From Isoperla grammatica (lineage: Eukaryota; Arthropoda; Insecta; Plecoptera; Perlodidae): a stretch of DNA of 64,000 nucleotides. Position 1 is the first letter of the stretch; the number at the start of each line of letters is the position of its first letter. The stretch is from contig OX246738.1 in assembly GCA_945910005.1 (NCBI GenBank), positions 21,354,186-21,418,185 of the forward strand, in the 5' to 3' direction. The position numbers and the translations under genes are program-made. Positions 13,658-28,200 of this stretch are shown piece after piece. The notes below the pieces were generated by a model. The model ran no database searches and was not told the origin of the DNA. It saw only the letters and a list, made by a program, of their open reading frames with translations.

Positions 13658-14027
13658 CTTGTGTGGGCATCCAGCACTTCTCTTTTAAAAAATTGCATTC
13701 TAAACCTCATTGTTCTCATTTTTTTAACATAACATATTGAGGTTACTTCTCCCATTAATTTAAGTTAAAAGATACGAGATCGCAACAAATAAATAAATCT
13801 GTGGTCAGTTAAAAATCACAATACGTATAGTTATTTACTGACGAGTGGGGGGCTATTACTTCAATTAATGTGTGCCGAGCTTGTTTATAACAATGAGTTG
13901 CCAATCTTCTATTAGCCTTTTTCTAAATTCGTAGTCGGAGAATTATTAAATTCGCGTTGATAACATCCTCGATAACATCTATAGTTCAGTACAATATTTC
14001 ACTGTTGACAAGTTCTACTTGTATGAC
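13658..14027. other. Non-coding stretch, nothing recognised
   Basis: AT-rich, no supported feature. Confidence 0.5.
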
Positions 14028-14225
14028 AGATGCCACTGCGCCTGCACCTGTTGTACGGAGGTCTGCAGAGACCGTGACCGCGCGTGCTACAGTTGGGCTC
14101 TTATCATTATCAGGGCGGACCTGCACTAGGAGCATAGCAAACGAACACTCGGACCGGAGTTCCGTCATTGGGCGAGATTTCCGGCGGAAGAGGCGCGCGT
14201 AAACAAAGCAAGGAAGCACCCATAC
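14028..14225. promoter_or_regulatory. CpG-rich island, possible promoter
   Basis: A local GC- and CpG-rich block in AT-rich DNA, including GATTTCCGGCGGAAGAGG (an ETS-like GGAA/TTCC palindrome), ATTGGGCG (CCAAT on the other strand) and GGCGCGCG. It lies about 2 kb upstream of the candidate Cdc25 exon at 16200, where a first exon and promoter are still missing. This is inference from composition only. The reverse-strand 119-codon frame across it has no recognisable domain. Confidence 0.25.
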
Positions 14226-14670
14226 CACCTCCCCTTGGCATTTCGTCTTGGCCCATTCAAGGTTGTCTTGGTCAATGAAACTATATAAAGTCTTGTTATT
14301 TAACAAAAGAGGGATGTTATCAGTGTACACCTCCCCGATAGGCATTCTGCTGTGCTTGAAATAGTCGATGCGTGCAATTCATGAGTCTTTCTTTCTACTG
14401 TATTTTGGTCATTGCACATTCAAATCTATAATTGACGGTGTCCTAATTTGCATTGTGTCTCCGCTATGCTTCAAACATCGGCATTAATGTAATCATTCAT
14501 TAGTTATTTTTAATTAATTATTGTCTGTATTCAGATACATAACCGATTTACAAAGAAGGGTGATAAATACAATTTTACAATATATGCTGTAATGAAAACA
14601 ATAATAGAACTACTGAACACTAACAACAACGCTATTAGCGTAGCCTACAGAAAGGAAGAACATTGAAAAA

Positions 14671-14710
<40 letters not shown>

Positions 14711-16199
14711 ATAAATAGATTTAAAATAAGGACACCATGAATTGGCATAGGCCTAACAAGGCAAAAAATACACTCACGTCTAAAAATGTTGAAAGTAAAA
14801 TCACATCACTATATTCATTTAACCGCAGAAAAAATAGCAAGAAAAAATAGAAAGAAACAAATGCTAATCGAAACAAGAAAAGGAAGGCGACGGACTCAAA
14901 AAGGAAAGGAGATAGGGAAGAAAAAATAAAACTGGTTATTAAACGCAACCCCTGATGTCATATGACCTATCGGTTGAGCACGTCGTTAAATATCAAATAA
15001 TCAAATTAAACGTAACCCAAATGAAACATTTAACGTAACTACTGAAACAAACATGAGGATTCCAAAATAAGCTGCGATAGGAACAATCATGTTAAGAAAT
15101 AAGGAACACGGAGTCATACACGTATTCCATCTTCTCTCTTGTAATCTCCGACGATCATCACATTCTTGGTCGAAACCGAAGAATGCCGCCAAACTGATAA
15201 AAAGATTCAGGACATAACTAAAAGTGTAGCACCACTATCAATATCATTATAATGTCATTGTTTATCCATTCATACACACCTTGGAATATCTTTACGTAGG
15301 CACGACGCGCACGCGCGTATAGGCCTACATTATTTGTATAACACGATGTTGAAATGTAAGCAAGGTGCTAATTGAAGTTGACTGGAAATTGTGTGCAGCC
15401 TACTATCTATGGTGCACGACACTGAAATTAGATAAATAGGCTATTTTCCTTCGTTGCGTTATAATGTTTTATCAGCTTGCTGGTGGTTGAAAAGCAACCG
15501 AACCGTTTGTCCCTCCTCGGGGAACATTTTTATTTTGCTATTTTTTCCATCTATCCTTTTCAATCTCAATTTGCATATGGTCATGAATACCAAGTTCCAG
15601 ATCTAACTTTTCGTGGCACTACTAACGTTTTTGTTAGATAAAGGAATTGAAAAAATGTTGGTTTTTTGTTATTTTTGAACGAAAATGGGCACCAAAATAA
15701 CCGTTTTTTTTTTTTTTTTAATTGCCCTTGGTTTCATTCATGCATTTGCGTCATCAAATTCGGTGTAGGCCAGCACGAAACCGAATTAATATCTGTGGGA
15801 TTATTTACACGTGAACAATGACTTTTGATTTGTTTACAGCAGGGCTGTGCCTGTGACGTTACACCGGATGAATAAAATATAATTACTGTAATGTTGTGTA
15901 GCAATACACTAAAAAGGTTACTATGATAAATGATATACAATATACATGTTTAGTGATTTGAAGAAATCGGACATGCTAAGAAGTTCTAAAGATCAACATA
16001 ACATACTTATGTTAATTATTAAAAATAACCCTGGCGCAGCAGTTGTGATAATTATGTAAATTGGTATAATCTGTATTTATCTGGACGTTTCAGTTGCGAA
16101 TTATTGTGAACTAGATGAATGGTGGTATTCAGTTGCATACACCATTTTGATACATTCATATTATGTCTGTATGTAGAACATATTTTCTTTTACTTTCAG
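14226..16199. other. Non-coding stretch with (AT)n and SINE tail
   Basis: Holds an (AT)n array at about 14674-14706, a SINE 3' tail at 14948-15005 and a poly-T run at 15704-15719. If the 16200 exon is real, some of this is Cdc25 5' flank or first intron, but I could not fix an initiator exon here. Confidence 0.5.
14948..15005 (+). repeat. SINE-like 3' tail, copy A
   Basis: The sequence ACCCCTGATGTCATATGACC, followed by GAGCACGTCGTTAAATATCA and AATAATCAAAT, is repeated with few changes at 22794-22857. A looser relative is at 35826-35868. The ACGTCGTTAAA block is typical of invertebrate tRNA-derived SINE tails. Confidence 0.6.
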
Positions 16200-16242
16200 A
16201 TGTGTTAGGGGGGTCCAAGACGGATTCTGGAGACGAGAATCG
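16200..16242 (+). CDS. CDC25: Candidate 5' internal exon of Cdc25
   Basis: The 43-nt segment lies between a strong acceptor (TTTTACTTTCAG) and a strong donor (CG|GTAAGT). It reads VLGGSKTDSGDEN plus a split Arg codon and ends in phase 2. The next exon at 40637 supplies the missing base, keeping the frame open across the join. It contains TDSG, a motif type that vertebrate Cdc25A uses as a phosphodegron core. It starts in phase 1, so at least one more upstream exon is required. The 24.4-kb following intron is long but not impossible. It could be a chance mini-exon. Confidence 0.45.
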
Positions 16243-19200
16243 GTAAGTCTAGTTCTCTAGTATATACGCGAGTGGTTGGTTTCCTTGGACCCTACAAAGG
16301 GTTGAGGCTCTTTGGGCTGTTCCTTAGCTCTGCATATATATATACACCGTGGTGTTATGGAATGTGTTGTGAGTAACTAATAACCGATATGATGGATCGC
16401 ACTCACCCACCAAGTCAGTCAGTGAGCATGGTAGGAAACCAGTTCGTGATCGTGTAGCCCCAGCCCAGCGTTTATCTATCTCCACTCCGAGCTACGAGTC
16501 CAAACACCCACAAAAACTGGCAGGCCGGTGTACTCTCCCGCATTTCACCGCCCTTTTACGCGGTACTTTCGGGTAGGAGAACTTTGGTTCAAGTTTGTGC
16601 TGTGGTGATTATATAATACAAGTAAACTATTAGATAGCTGTTAATTATTTGTTTGGCTCTTGTGTCAACTTTTTTCCCTCTGGTATCGGAGTCTTGTCTG
16701 ATAAAATAAAAGATTGCACAAACGTCGCGTGTAGAACAAATATATATATTATCATAAGCAAATATACGTTAGAACATACCGTCAATATTGTTGTAGGTAG
16801 TTGGAAAGACGCGAAGTCGAGAACGTTTGCACGACGTGGGTTCGAAACCTGGTTAAATCAAAAGAAAGTTTGGTCCCAAGGTGTACATCAACCACAGTGC
16901 CCTTTATATCCGACAACCTCGATCGCTGTTGGTATCAACGTCGTCATTCATGTGCATCAATAGTGAACTATGTGAGCGTGGCCCCTTGAGCTTTTTCATT
17001 TTAGGATATTAGCTGGGTTTGAGCTGTGATGGTGGGGGGAATTTCGGTCTCCCGCTCGCCCGGCAAGTACAAATTTTATGCTGGCAAACACATACTATTT
17101 TGAATTTTTTAGACTAGGTTTTTAGGATCTTCTAACAAAACTTTGTATACATTGTAAAGGATTTCCAGTGTTAATAATATCGATGAAATTTATCCTGAAG
17201 AATAATAATATACATAAATCTAAAAAGAAAAGTGGGAAATATCGGAATAATCTTTTTTGACGCGAACTGCGCGTCCGCGTTGCATCCCCACCTCGGCTAC
17301 ACTACAGGTCGGGGGCTGGCACTATTATAACCACCTCGCGTTCCAGCTAACCGTCCTTGGTATGGCTGCGCATACTGCATTGCTTGACACTGTACTTGCT
17401 TCATATACATTTATGTTTAATTTGTATGGTTAACGGGATGGATAAGCCATGCAAAATTAGCGTGATCTTGATCTCAAACTTAGCGGGATCTGACCTCAAA
17501 ATTAGCGTTTCTTGAGAAAAAGTGATTACTTGCCTCATTTAGTTTCGTGAGATCTAAAACACTGCGGATTAAAAAAGCTTCTAACATTTTACTCCGTACT
17601 TTTGTTATTTTGGAAATCGATTACCTAACGAAAGTCGTAATGATTGCAATATTTGAAATTGCCCATCCAGTTTTTAGTTCTTATAAAATTAAATAAACCT
17701 AGACCACTTTTTTAATATTGTAAGGTTACGAACGACCTTTGATTTGCGCGGCACGAGATGAGATAATCGAGTTATTCTTACTGTTGGTCGTGGGAAGTGG
17801 TCTCACCCACCAGTGGTCTCTCAAGTGCGGTGTTGTATTGGAATACCAAACTGCACTGAAACAATGGCGGTCTGCCTGATCGACATTGCAATACAAAGCG
17901 ACCTGGCTGGGGTTGAAGGATAACCTCTTCGATCAAGTCTGTCCACAACAGAAACTAGATAATCTCGCCTATCTGGTTTAGCCCTTATTTGTCGTGGAAG
18001 ACTGTTGACAAGGTACCGACCGAGTCGCCTCGTCCGGTCTGACTGAACTGTGAACACCGTTGACGGTTTCCTGTCAAATCAAGATTTAGACATGTTACCA
18101 GTTCGCCTCCTCCGATAACATTTTTCGTTTTGTCGATCAGTAATCTAGTAATTATAATTGTGTGTCAGATCAATAAAAAGAATTCGACCAAGATTGTATG
18201 TATTGATTACGTCGCTAAGACAGCTCCGGATCCACAGTACCTACTATGATTGTTGTATAAGCATTTGCAGCAGAGTTATAAACGAATTACACGTGAAAAA
18301 AATCTAAACAAAATTTGTTTCGCGACATTTGATGCTGTACATAATATAGTGTTTACAGGAACGTTGACATGATAACGATGTATATAACAAAAAAAATTGA
18401 TGGAAACTCTGGTACGGGCGTGCGTACCTACCGGTCTAAAGTTTACTAACTTCTTTACTGTGAACCATCCTATCAAGTCGACTTCCGATAAGTTGATGTA
18501 TCCTTATATTTTGTTCCTTCCTGTCTCATAATTAGCTTCTCAACCCACCATTACGGTATTGAGCGAAGTACTAAAATGTTATGATCACCTTGGCCGCCTG
18601 CAGATTGCTTCCTGCTCGATGGTGTCTCTTGTTGTCTAATCATGAGGCTACATGTGAATACATGGCGGCACATCTTACTCAAACCCAACATGCAGCTAAG
18701 CGAACCCACGACCCACCGCCGTTGTTTTAGCACTCCATACCTGGAAGTCGGGAGCGGTTGCAAGGGGATCGTACGAAAGGGGAAGGAAGGGGGTTTTCCT
18801 CGGAATGGAAATAGATTTATGTTTTTTAAAAATGAATTGGGTTATGAAATGTTCCTGGACAACATGACGAAATGGCGTATTTTTTGTGCCGATACTCTGA
18901 TTTCCGTAAAATGGAGGGGACTGTGTCTCAAACTTTTGTACCCATGCCTCTATAATTCGCGTCTATAATTCTACAAGTGCCAACGCCTGACCAAAGATTA
19001 CTGGCCTGACCAATATTACTAAATTATTTTCGATTTATTCATTCAAATCGCAATTAATTCATATGCAGTATAACATTTATCTATAAGTACTTGCAGATTC
19101 CACCAAGAACAAGTATAAGTTGCATGTTCGCTAGTTCGTCCTGTGGTCTGGCTGGCTGACTACTCATCGTGGAATATAATACGTAGGACAAAAATTCTTA

Positions 19201-22200
19201 GCTGCAAATAAACCCATCTGTGATAAAACGGAATTAAATAATGAGAAAAATAAATTAGTCAAGCTTCGCGCCTCTCAATTTGAGAAATAGTTGTTAAAAG
19301 GTCCAAATCTTAATAGCATGTTGTTGGCCCAGCTTTATCATCACGTTCATGTGATATGTTTGTAGTCGTAATACAAAATTGCCCAAAGTAGGACGTGAAT
19401 TCTGAACTGTTCGTGGCCTCTGTGGCTATAGACACCGGTACGTAGCGTCGGAGATTCTTGGTTCGAGTCCAGGTTGTCGTAGCTAAGAGATTCATACACG
19501 ATTACACTCCCACCAAACAGGACTGGTCAAGACATACTTCCAGTTGTCTAATTGCAAGTAAGAACTAGTCTGGTCACCCCCCTTCGTACCTCATAATAAG
19601 ATGTCGTGGTCGGTGATGCCAACCCACCGACCAACGAAAACATTGAGTCACAGTCACAGGGTTTGTAGTTGTTTTCGTTACTTATCCTGAGTCATCGAGA
19701 TACCGAACCGAAAATGTGCAGGTCCTAACACATGTACCGCATTCATGACGTATTGTATATAAAAGTGTCATGTTGACCAAATACATCCCTACGATTCACT
19801 TCAAGTTCAAGTGCAATGGTAGAGAAGAAAGAATTAGTTTTTTTGTCGTCAAACTAACTATGAGGAACTACGAAATTTTAAACATGTTGTGACTAAATAT
19901 TGTTTTAGTTGTGTAATTTATCCTCCGTTTTCAAACAGCCATATAAAGTAAATCGGAACGGTTGCTTTAGAAAATATGAAAATACGTCGTTCTCGCCTTG
20001 AATGCTTTTGTCCGCATCAGGATACTAAGCAAGTAAACCTTGTTCACACTTTGCCCACTAACAGAAGTTAGGGTACTAACAGAAGGTAATGTGAACGGAC
20101 GGAACGCAGTTAGCCTAACCTACGTTAAGCACTAACTTCGTTTGGCGAACGTAGTTACGGCGCTAATACTATGTTCACACTAGGCTCGCTAACAGCAGTT
20201 AAGCCACTAACGAATGTAATGTGAACGAACGCAGTTAGCCCTTACCGCCGTTAAGCACTATAACTTCGTTTGGGGAACGTAGTTACGGCGCTAGCTTAAC
20301 CTCTGTTAGTGGACAAAGTGTGAACAATGTATATAAACTGTTAGCTTAACTTCTGTTAGTGGACAAAGTGTGAACAAGGTATAAGGATACACATATTTTG
20401 TCTTTGGGTTTGCAAGAGACATGTTTTGCTGAGTGTAGGAGATTGGAGTGGGGATGTAGATAAATTATAACACGTGAATGATTTAAATTCCTATTTCTCG
20501 GGATAGTTTAGTTGTATATAAGTGTGCCTATTAGTGCTGATGCGGATATGCAATGCAATATTGACTCTCCCGACAGTTTAATGGCATTGCACCAGAGTTT
20601 ATGATTGTTTTATTGATTTGTCTTCAGATATTCATAAATCAAGAACCAACAATAAACTGTTGACAAATTGACGCGCATTTCAATAGACGCGGGTTCGAAG
20701 CTAAATTTTCTCATATGATTCAATTGTTCCATTTCAATTGGTTTCAATCAAAATCACTGATTGGGGCACTTGGCCCATCATACACATGGTTTAACGATAT
20801 TCTTCCTCTTCCTTACACAAGAATATTACTGTACCATTCCCAATGCATTGCGATTCCCATACCAAGCTTTTTTTGGGGGGGGGGGGATCCAGATGCATGA
20901 GGTAGTCTGGCAGGGGTTTCGGGAGATACAAATAAACTACATTGAGTAACGCATTTATAATCTCTGAAGCCGTTGTTTCAAATCCATGGTTGTGCATGGG
21001 CCATCTGCGTTTAATGTGTCTTATAAAAGAGCGATTCTATTTTTCTTAGATTATGCTAATATACTGTACTACAAATTACCAATGTGCCATAAATCCCATA
21101 ATGCCAAGTGGTAATTTGTTTCTTGTCAGTATAGCTATAGTAAGTAGTGCGCTTGTTGCGTGTGCAATGTGAAACCGCCAGTGTTCCCAGCCAGAGCCAG
21201 GTGTATCCATCCACTTGTGAGGGAGGTTTTCATCTTCACAGCCACTCCCCCTCACGGCATTCCTCGCCTACCTGCAGAGCGGTCTTTACCTGTTGCGCTC
21301 TTTTTTCCCTCGGGGGATCAAGTGAGCTGCTATTGAACAGCTGATGTTTTGTTGACTCACAGGTGGTATTCTTTGTGCGGTACCATTGGACGTTTCCAGA
21401 CATTGTTGTTGCTTTTTCAAATCGCTGGAAAGCGTACTTTACAAGGTTCACATTTTTGGGGAAAATCGTTATTTGTCAATGGAGGTGAATGGGGGTGGAA
21501 CGCTGAAGGTTCGATATTATGTATTGGTTCGAGAGCTTTGTTGCCCGGCTAATGGTTCGCTTTTTATTTGTTGGGACCGAAAGCAAAGCATGCATGTGCG
21601 TGATTTTATCAAACTGCCCGAGAAGCCCGTGTGAACGATCAGCTGACGCACCTCGGCATTGCATTACGGAGTTTTTGCTATTGCTTTCATGAGCCACCTG
21701 GCCCCACTAGTTGCGATTTTTTTTAACATTCATTAGATTGGCTCTTGTATCGAAATTAATTTTAGGTTTGAGTTGGAATTTGACAGATGGCGAAAATTCT
21801 AGAATAAATAATTGATTTCTTCGACAGATGTTTTAAAAAAGGTATACAAAATAATTTGCAAATAACCGAAGTCCAACCTCTGTGCTGGGGTGTTGGCCTA
21901 GAACCGAGATTTGAGGTGCGCCCGTCTTCAGAACGCGCCATCTGCCTGACGCAAAGACTGCCCTCGCCACCTTGAACCTTCTCGCGCCCGCGCACCATGC
22001 AAGCAACGCCAAGCAATTAGTGGCAGGACTATTTGCTCTAGTTGACGGGGGAGGAGGTCTGAGAGAAGAGAATCAGTGGTGGAATACAATTATCCCATTG
22101 CAGAGTCCTCAAATGGATGAAACAAAAGAACCGTAGGGGGGGATATCAGTAGCTCTTTCACGAACTCTTGATTACTAGAAGCAAAAGTATAAAAACTAGT

Positions 22201-25200
22201 TATTAGCATATAAGTAAACGTATGAAAAAAGGGTTGAGAATATTGACGGGTATACGTAATAGGTAAAGAAACGCCGTAGAGAGAACAAACAACACATAAT
22301 GATTAGTGACTAATGCGTTTGGGTGGGATGGGGTGGGGGCGGCAGTGCAGTGCAGTGATAGCGGCGGGAATGCCTCCGTGTGGAGTTGGCGCGAAAACGT
22401 CTTCGTCGCCAACCTGGCCCGCATCCTCGCTGAGGGTGGTGGGCACATAAAGGACCCGGGAAACTGCTACTCGCCTTACATGCCAAGCTTGTAGTACTTC
22501 ACAGGATGTCTAGTTCACCGACTTGGTCCCGGGTTGATGACACCCACTCATTAGCATGCAAATAATACTTCCCTGAGCCCGCATCAGCCCACACGACGTC
22601 TTGTCCCTTTCGCAGTGAGGCTAATCGCCCGGTGCGTGCGGGCATAGGAGTTACTCGCTTTATATTACATCATATCGTAGGTTGGATTATATGGGGCATC
22701 TTTACGGGCGTGTTTTGCCACTTATTTCCCTCCACTAAACTCCTTTGAATATTAGTCCTCATACTCGTCTTCCTACTTGTCCCGTTTCCCAATCACCCCT
22801 GACGTCATATTATCACCTAGTTGTCGAGTACGTCGTTGAATATAAAATAATCAAATCCTCCACGCGTACGGGATATTCCACGTAAACATGAACACTCATC
22901 CCTGCCACCGCCAGACACAGGAACACGTTTTCAAGGGTATGTGTGGCGTGCTTAGGGGTCGGTCCATCCGACAACCATCCACTTACTAAATTGTCAAATT
23001 CGTTACAAGTTTGGTATTTATAACCTTGAAATAACCAATGTGAATGAGTATGAGAGCTCTGTGAGACTATGGGGAGGCAAGAAAAATGGGTGATTGTGCC
23101 ACTAAGACCAACCAGAAAGTCAATCATTCCAGTTTTTTATTTCTTTTTTTGTCTTCACCGATAATCATTATTCTCCTTCTTGTTCTCCCGTACCTTCCCA
23201 CCCCTCTCGCACAATTTTAAAATACTGGTAGTGGCAAACTGTTCGGCTGGAGATGATTTTGTTTTATCCCTACGTTGCACGCGATCCGATGAGATTTGCT
23301 TCTGCTTTGTCGGTAGCAAAGGGTCCAGGCAGCGGTCGACAGAGCTACAGAGTTGCGTTGCGTGGATTACAACGTCTTGTAAAGCAATTATGTGGCTCGC
23401 CATCGCCGGGGGGCGAATGTTGATGCGGTCACGTACGCTGGCATTGTCCGCTCGGCCATGACTCCTTCGCGCAGGGCATACCCGTCGGCACGTAGCCTAC
23501 TGCTGTCGAACTGGTCTCTCCTGCTCCAGTGTAGCCGTTCGCGCGGTGGCTCTGAGGGACTTCGAATCCCGCATAGGGCATGGGTTGTTTTTTCCATCAC
23601 CCCTCGTTGTGTAGAATAACAGAGACGGGAAGCAACAAGAATCGAATCCAATCTCTCCTGAACCGTCCGGCATCCGGGAACGTGGGGACTGGTACACGCT
23701 GGAGGGCGAAGGAGAAACGAGAAACATTCGATCAAGATGTATACAGTCTAATTACAGAACTCAACGACACTCAACGCAGTCCCAAGTAAGTGAATGTGAC
23801 GTGTGAATAGTCAATGAACTTCATGGGTGTTTTGGAGTCAGATAACATAGTCACCATTGACTTCTACATGTGCGTTGACCAAACGTTTGTTAAACTTAAA
23901 CTCGGCTTTTGCTTTCTTATCTCCCCAATGTCTACCACGTACCCTCCCACTACACACATATTACTCAGACTGGGTGTCTGAGTAATATGTGGGTATATTT
24001 CGTGTGTGACCGATTCCGATAGTTTGAGTCGCCTGTTGCTACTGGTGCCCTCGTCAGTTGCATATCGTTGTTTTTCGACCCGATATCGGATTAAATTGCG
24101 TCGAGTGATTATACGTACCACCAACCCCAGCGAAAACAATACTTACTTGAACCTTGATTGTAGATGATGTTAGTGATTGCTGGCCAGCGTGGATTACAGC
24201 ACATCGTTGCGGGCGCCCTGCGATGAGTCACAATGGGGGCCAACCAACCACGCAAGCAAGACAGCTGCGCTTGCTCCCCACACGGCGTCGCGACGCACAT
24301 GCGCGCGTCCATCCACCTTCCTCCTGACGAGGCATCGCGACCTAGCCGGAACCCCCGGTTTATGACGGTTAAAAACCCAAATATGTCATCCACTAGACTA
24401 GAGAATGTATTGGTCGGGTGGGTCGAGATACAGCCTTATTTTAATGACCACCGGATATTTTAATGAAATTCTACATTCATTTTGATTCGAGGTTTGTTTT
24501 TGCGCAACGGTCTCTTATCGCGACACCGCATGGGCATCGCTCGCCCACCTAAGCTTTGCGCGTGGGCCTCTTGTGTGTTTGCATATATTGCAGTATTAGA
24601 TTCTAGTGACGAACCTTGGCTCTACAGAGCTCAGCGACCACATGGACGGTAACGTCGCCCACAGACCAAATATACGTTATACGCTTCGACCCTTCGCATG
24701 AAGAAGCCGCCCCGCCGTTGGTTTGTCGCGTTTACTATTCTCAACGATGAGACCGTGTCTTGCTGGCGAATTGGGTAATTGTTTGACAATTATTGGAGAA
24801 AAGACAATGAATTCATATTTTTAGTATGCTTGTTGATAATAATAACACTAATTAGCAAGCTCTGTTGTTTACGGCCAGCGTAGTTGGCCGCGTTCAATTA
24901 CGCGTTGGCTAAGTTTAGTACACGGTTTTATAGTAAGCCACGGTCACGGCGTTCCAGCGGTTCCAGGTTCGAATCCTGGCTCAGGGCTTGGATATCATGT
25001 AGCGTTTTCTCACCCTCATAATTACCCACGCTCCGCCTTGATTAGCATTGCTGGAAAAAATGTGAGACGTAAAGCCCAAAAATCATCAGACAGCACTAGT
25101 TTTACATACTTACAATCGTAGCCTAACAGTTTTTTGTTCGTCAAGCTATTGCCCCCCATCCCTGGAATTTCATGCGCGCATCTTATTATTATTATTTATT

Positions 25201-28200
25201 TAACCAACAACAGAATTTAGATCATTCCAGATACAATTGGATATAATAAAGTACACGAAGATACAGCTTACATTCGTTGCAGTATAGTAAAATAAACAAA
25301 AACACTCACGATTCAAAACAACAACTCAAGTAAGCGGTATCCCACTTTTGTCAGGAACATAAAACGTTAAAACATTTCGACTTTGTCATTAAAAACATCA
25401 ATATGGGTAAATAAACTATTTAACTTATATATGGTGCGTGGCAAAGTTAATATTTAAAAAGGTCCAATCTAGATTTAGGTGGATGAAATAAAACTGTGTT
25501 GCGAGACCGTCTTACAGGAGCATTTAAAGAAATTGATTCCAACAAATCAGGGCAATCAAGCTCACCCGATAAAATCTTTTTAAAAGTTACATTGTCAAAC
25601 ATCCACAAGTCCATATAGACGACTAATTAATAATTATGAATTAAAAGAAAGTCTCAGTTAAATCTAATAGGCCTACATAGCTGAGAGACGCTTCTGTACG
25701 CACAGTGCGTGAAGCATGCGTCGTTCACACTTGGGGAGGAGGAACGTCGAACGCACTTGAAAAGTAACGGCTACGATGCGATGCCAGTGCCACTACAGCG
25801 CGTGGCCGGGCGAGCGGGAGTGGGTGTGGCGCACGCGTGCTTCGCGTTACGTTGAGATTTTCAAACTGAGCGTTATTTTCAAACTGGCCAATCACTCTCG
25901 CGCCGTTCGTCTGAAACGCTCCGCGATTGGTCGCCTCGCATCGCCAGCTGATAGTGGGTGATCGACACTCGACAGTGCGGTTCACCTGCTGTTTGTTTGT
26001 CGTGTGTCTTGTTTGGGGGGGGGGGGGGGGGGCTGACTGGTGCATCTCACTATGCACGTCGCGGCGCACCTTGTCTTATTGTCGTGTGATAGACACGGGT
26101 AAAGGTGCATTTGTTTGTGAGGTACCCTACCCACAGACTGGTACACATCTGCTTACTACCTCGAGAGCACATCAATCACAGCATTCGTGCACGCTGCTTT
26201 AACGAGAATCGTCAGATTCCTGGCGTTCTTTCACGCATTCGTCAAGGCGGTCTTCCGTAAATAGTAGTGCTCAAATCGACCACGACCAATTATGATTTTA
26301 TCTCGGGTAAATAAATGAATTTGTATCCACTCGACACAAGAACTGATTTTCATTGAGGGACATTATATAATTTATGTGGTTTGTTGCGATGATGGCTCCA
26401 ATGCACCGTTTACATGCATACCAGTAACACAGAACTTTTAAAAGCCCAGCCCGAACCGTGAATCGAACCCTAGACTTAGTACATTGAAAGCAGAAATAAA
26501 TCTGGAAGACCAACGAACCACGCAGAAAGTAACAAGCTACTAAGTACAACTCGGATAATGTGATCAGCATTGTTCTACCACGGGTAACAGCTCTTACATA
26601 TCGAAATGGAAAAGGTCGTACGGGAGATATTATTTTGTATTCAGTTCTAGTAGCGTGAATTAATTAAACCTCGTGTGGTAATGAAAATGATACGTAAGCT
26701 GTGTGTTCCAAGTTCCAACCCTCTGGGTCTTGCCAGCCAGACAAGAAATCCAGGTCAGATTCTACTACCCCAAATTCAATATTCTCTCACGGTCGTTTTC
26801 CCTGGGCCAGACACAGAACCGAAGGTGCTCGTGTTACTTTTTGCCATTCGGAAACCAGTCATCTTTCAGCCATCCCATTATCTCGCCAGTCGCATATGCT
26901 TTCGGCCAAGTCACAACAATCACGCGTACAGACAATCTGTAATTTCTATTGCCGCCCTCGCCCCCCCCCCCCCCCCCCCCTCCGAACTTATACCTCGTAA
27001 TCGCACACTCAAAATAGTTTATATCAACATTACGGAAGAAGCTATATTTGAGCAAACTAGCTAATTATACAGTCATTTGATTGTTATACCCAAGAGTAAC
27101 CAATGAACGACGATTGACAACGTGTTTTCATTTGTTTCAAGAATTGTGTCTATATTATATTTATTTCAAAGCATCCCTCTCAAAAAAACACAAAAGATGG
27201 AAAGAGTTGATGATGATTATATTGTGGCTTAACGTCTCATGTTTTGGCGACGATGCTAATCAAAACAGTGAGTGGGGGATTATGAAGATGTAAAAACGCC
27301 ACATGAAGTCTATTTCCAAGCCAGGATTCGAACCTAGAACGCATGGACCGTGGTTTACTGCCTATAAACGACCGCGGCCAACTACGCTGGCAAGGAAAGC
27401 GTTAGATACGAGTGGTATTCATTTCGATCACCTGTTGTGATTGCAGCTAGCAAATAGTAGGCCCTACTATCGAAATTGTTATTTTGTTCACTTTGTGCGT
27501 GTTTCCTACTCCGTATGCTCCTGCGTTTTATTGACTTCTATTACGTGCAGCCTGTTCCCTCCCTCGTTTGCATCTAAGCAGTCAGCTGCCGTAAACTGTG
27601 TTATCAGCTTGTATGGCAGCAGGGGAAAAAATCGTCAAAATGCAGTCGCCGCTTTTATTACAATCAAGCTTGCATAACGTAATTGCAATGCAACGCACTG
27701 CAGTTTGCATTCGAAATGTGTGTATGTATACCCATTGTTGGAACCAGTTTTACTTGTCCATCACGGCTTCAGACCAGTCCTTCGCGCCGCGCTCTGCTCT
27801 TTCATACAACGTGGTGAACGGGCGCGGTGCTCTTGCTCTTTTTGGAAGCGACTGTACACCGGCAACGGCTCTACGCATAATATTAATTCAACACAATTCA
27901 AGTAATGCTGTTAATTGAGTGTGTTTCAGACAATCGGAACAATAGATCATTTTTATTCCACGACATTGTTTGAAGGTTATCAGGTCTATGACATTTCGTT
28001 GGGCGAATTTCGCTTTTTATTTTGTTGATCCACCAGAAAGTAACCGACGCTTTCTTTATATTTGTGTCATCGATCTAGATGGGCGATAGTACCTCGCATT
28101 TTACTGATCGTTTAAATAGTTTGGCGTTAATTGGTAAAGCTAAGTTTGATCTTGTGCAAAAAGGTAACATCATCATATGGGCCTCAATCGCCACCATTAC

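Noticed and set aside
13986..14345. 119-codon reverse-strand frame
   Set aside because: Lies over the CpG-rich island, has no recognisable domain and no splice support.
24966..24976. tRNA gene at B-box sequences (also 19458, 27324, 45203)
   Set aside because: B-boxes are present but no cloverleaf or acceptor stem forms; the sequences align with each other as SINEs.
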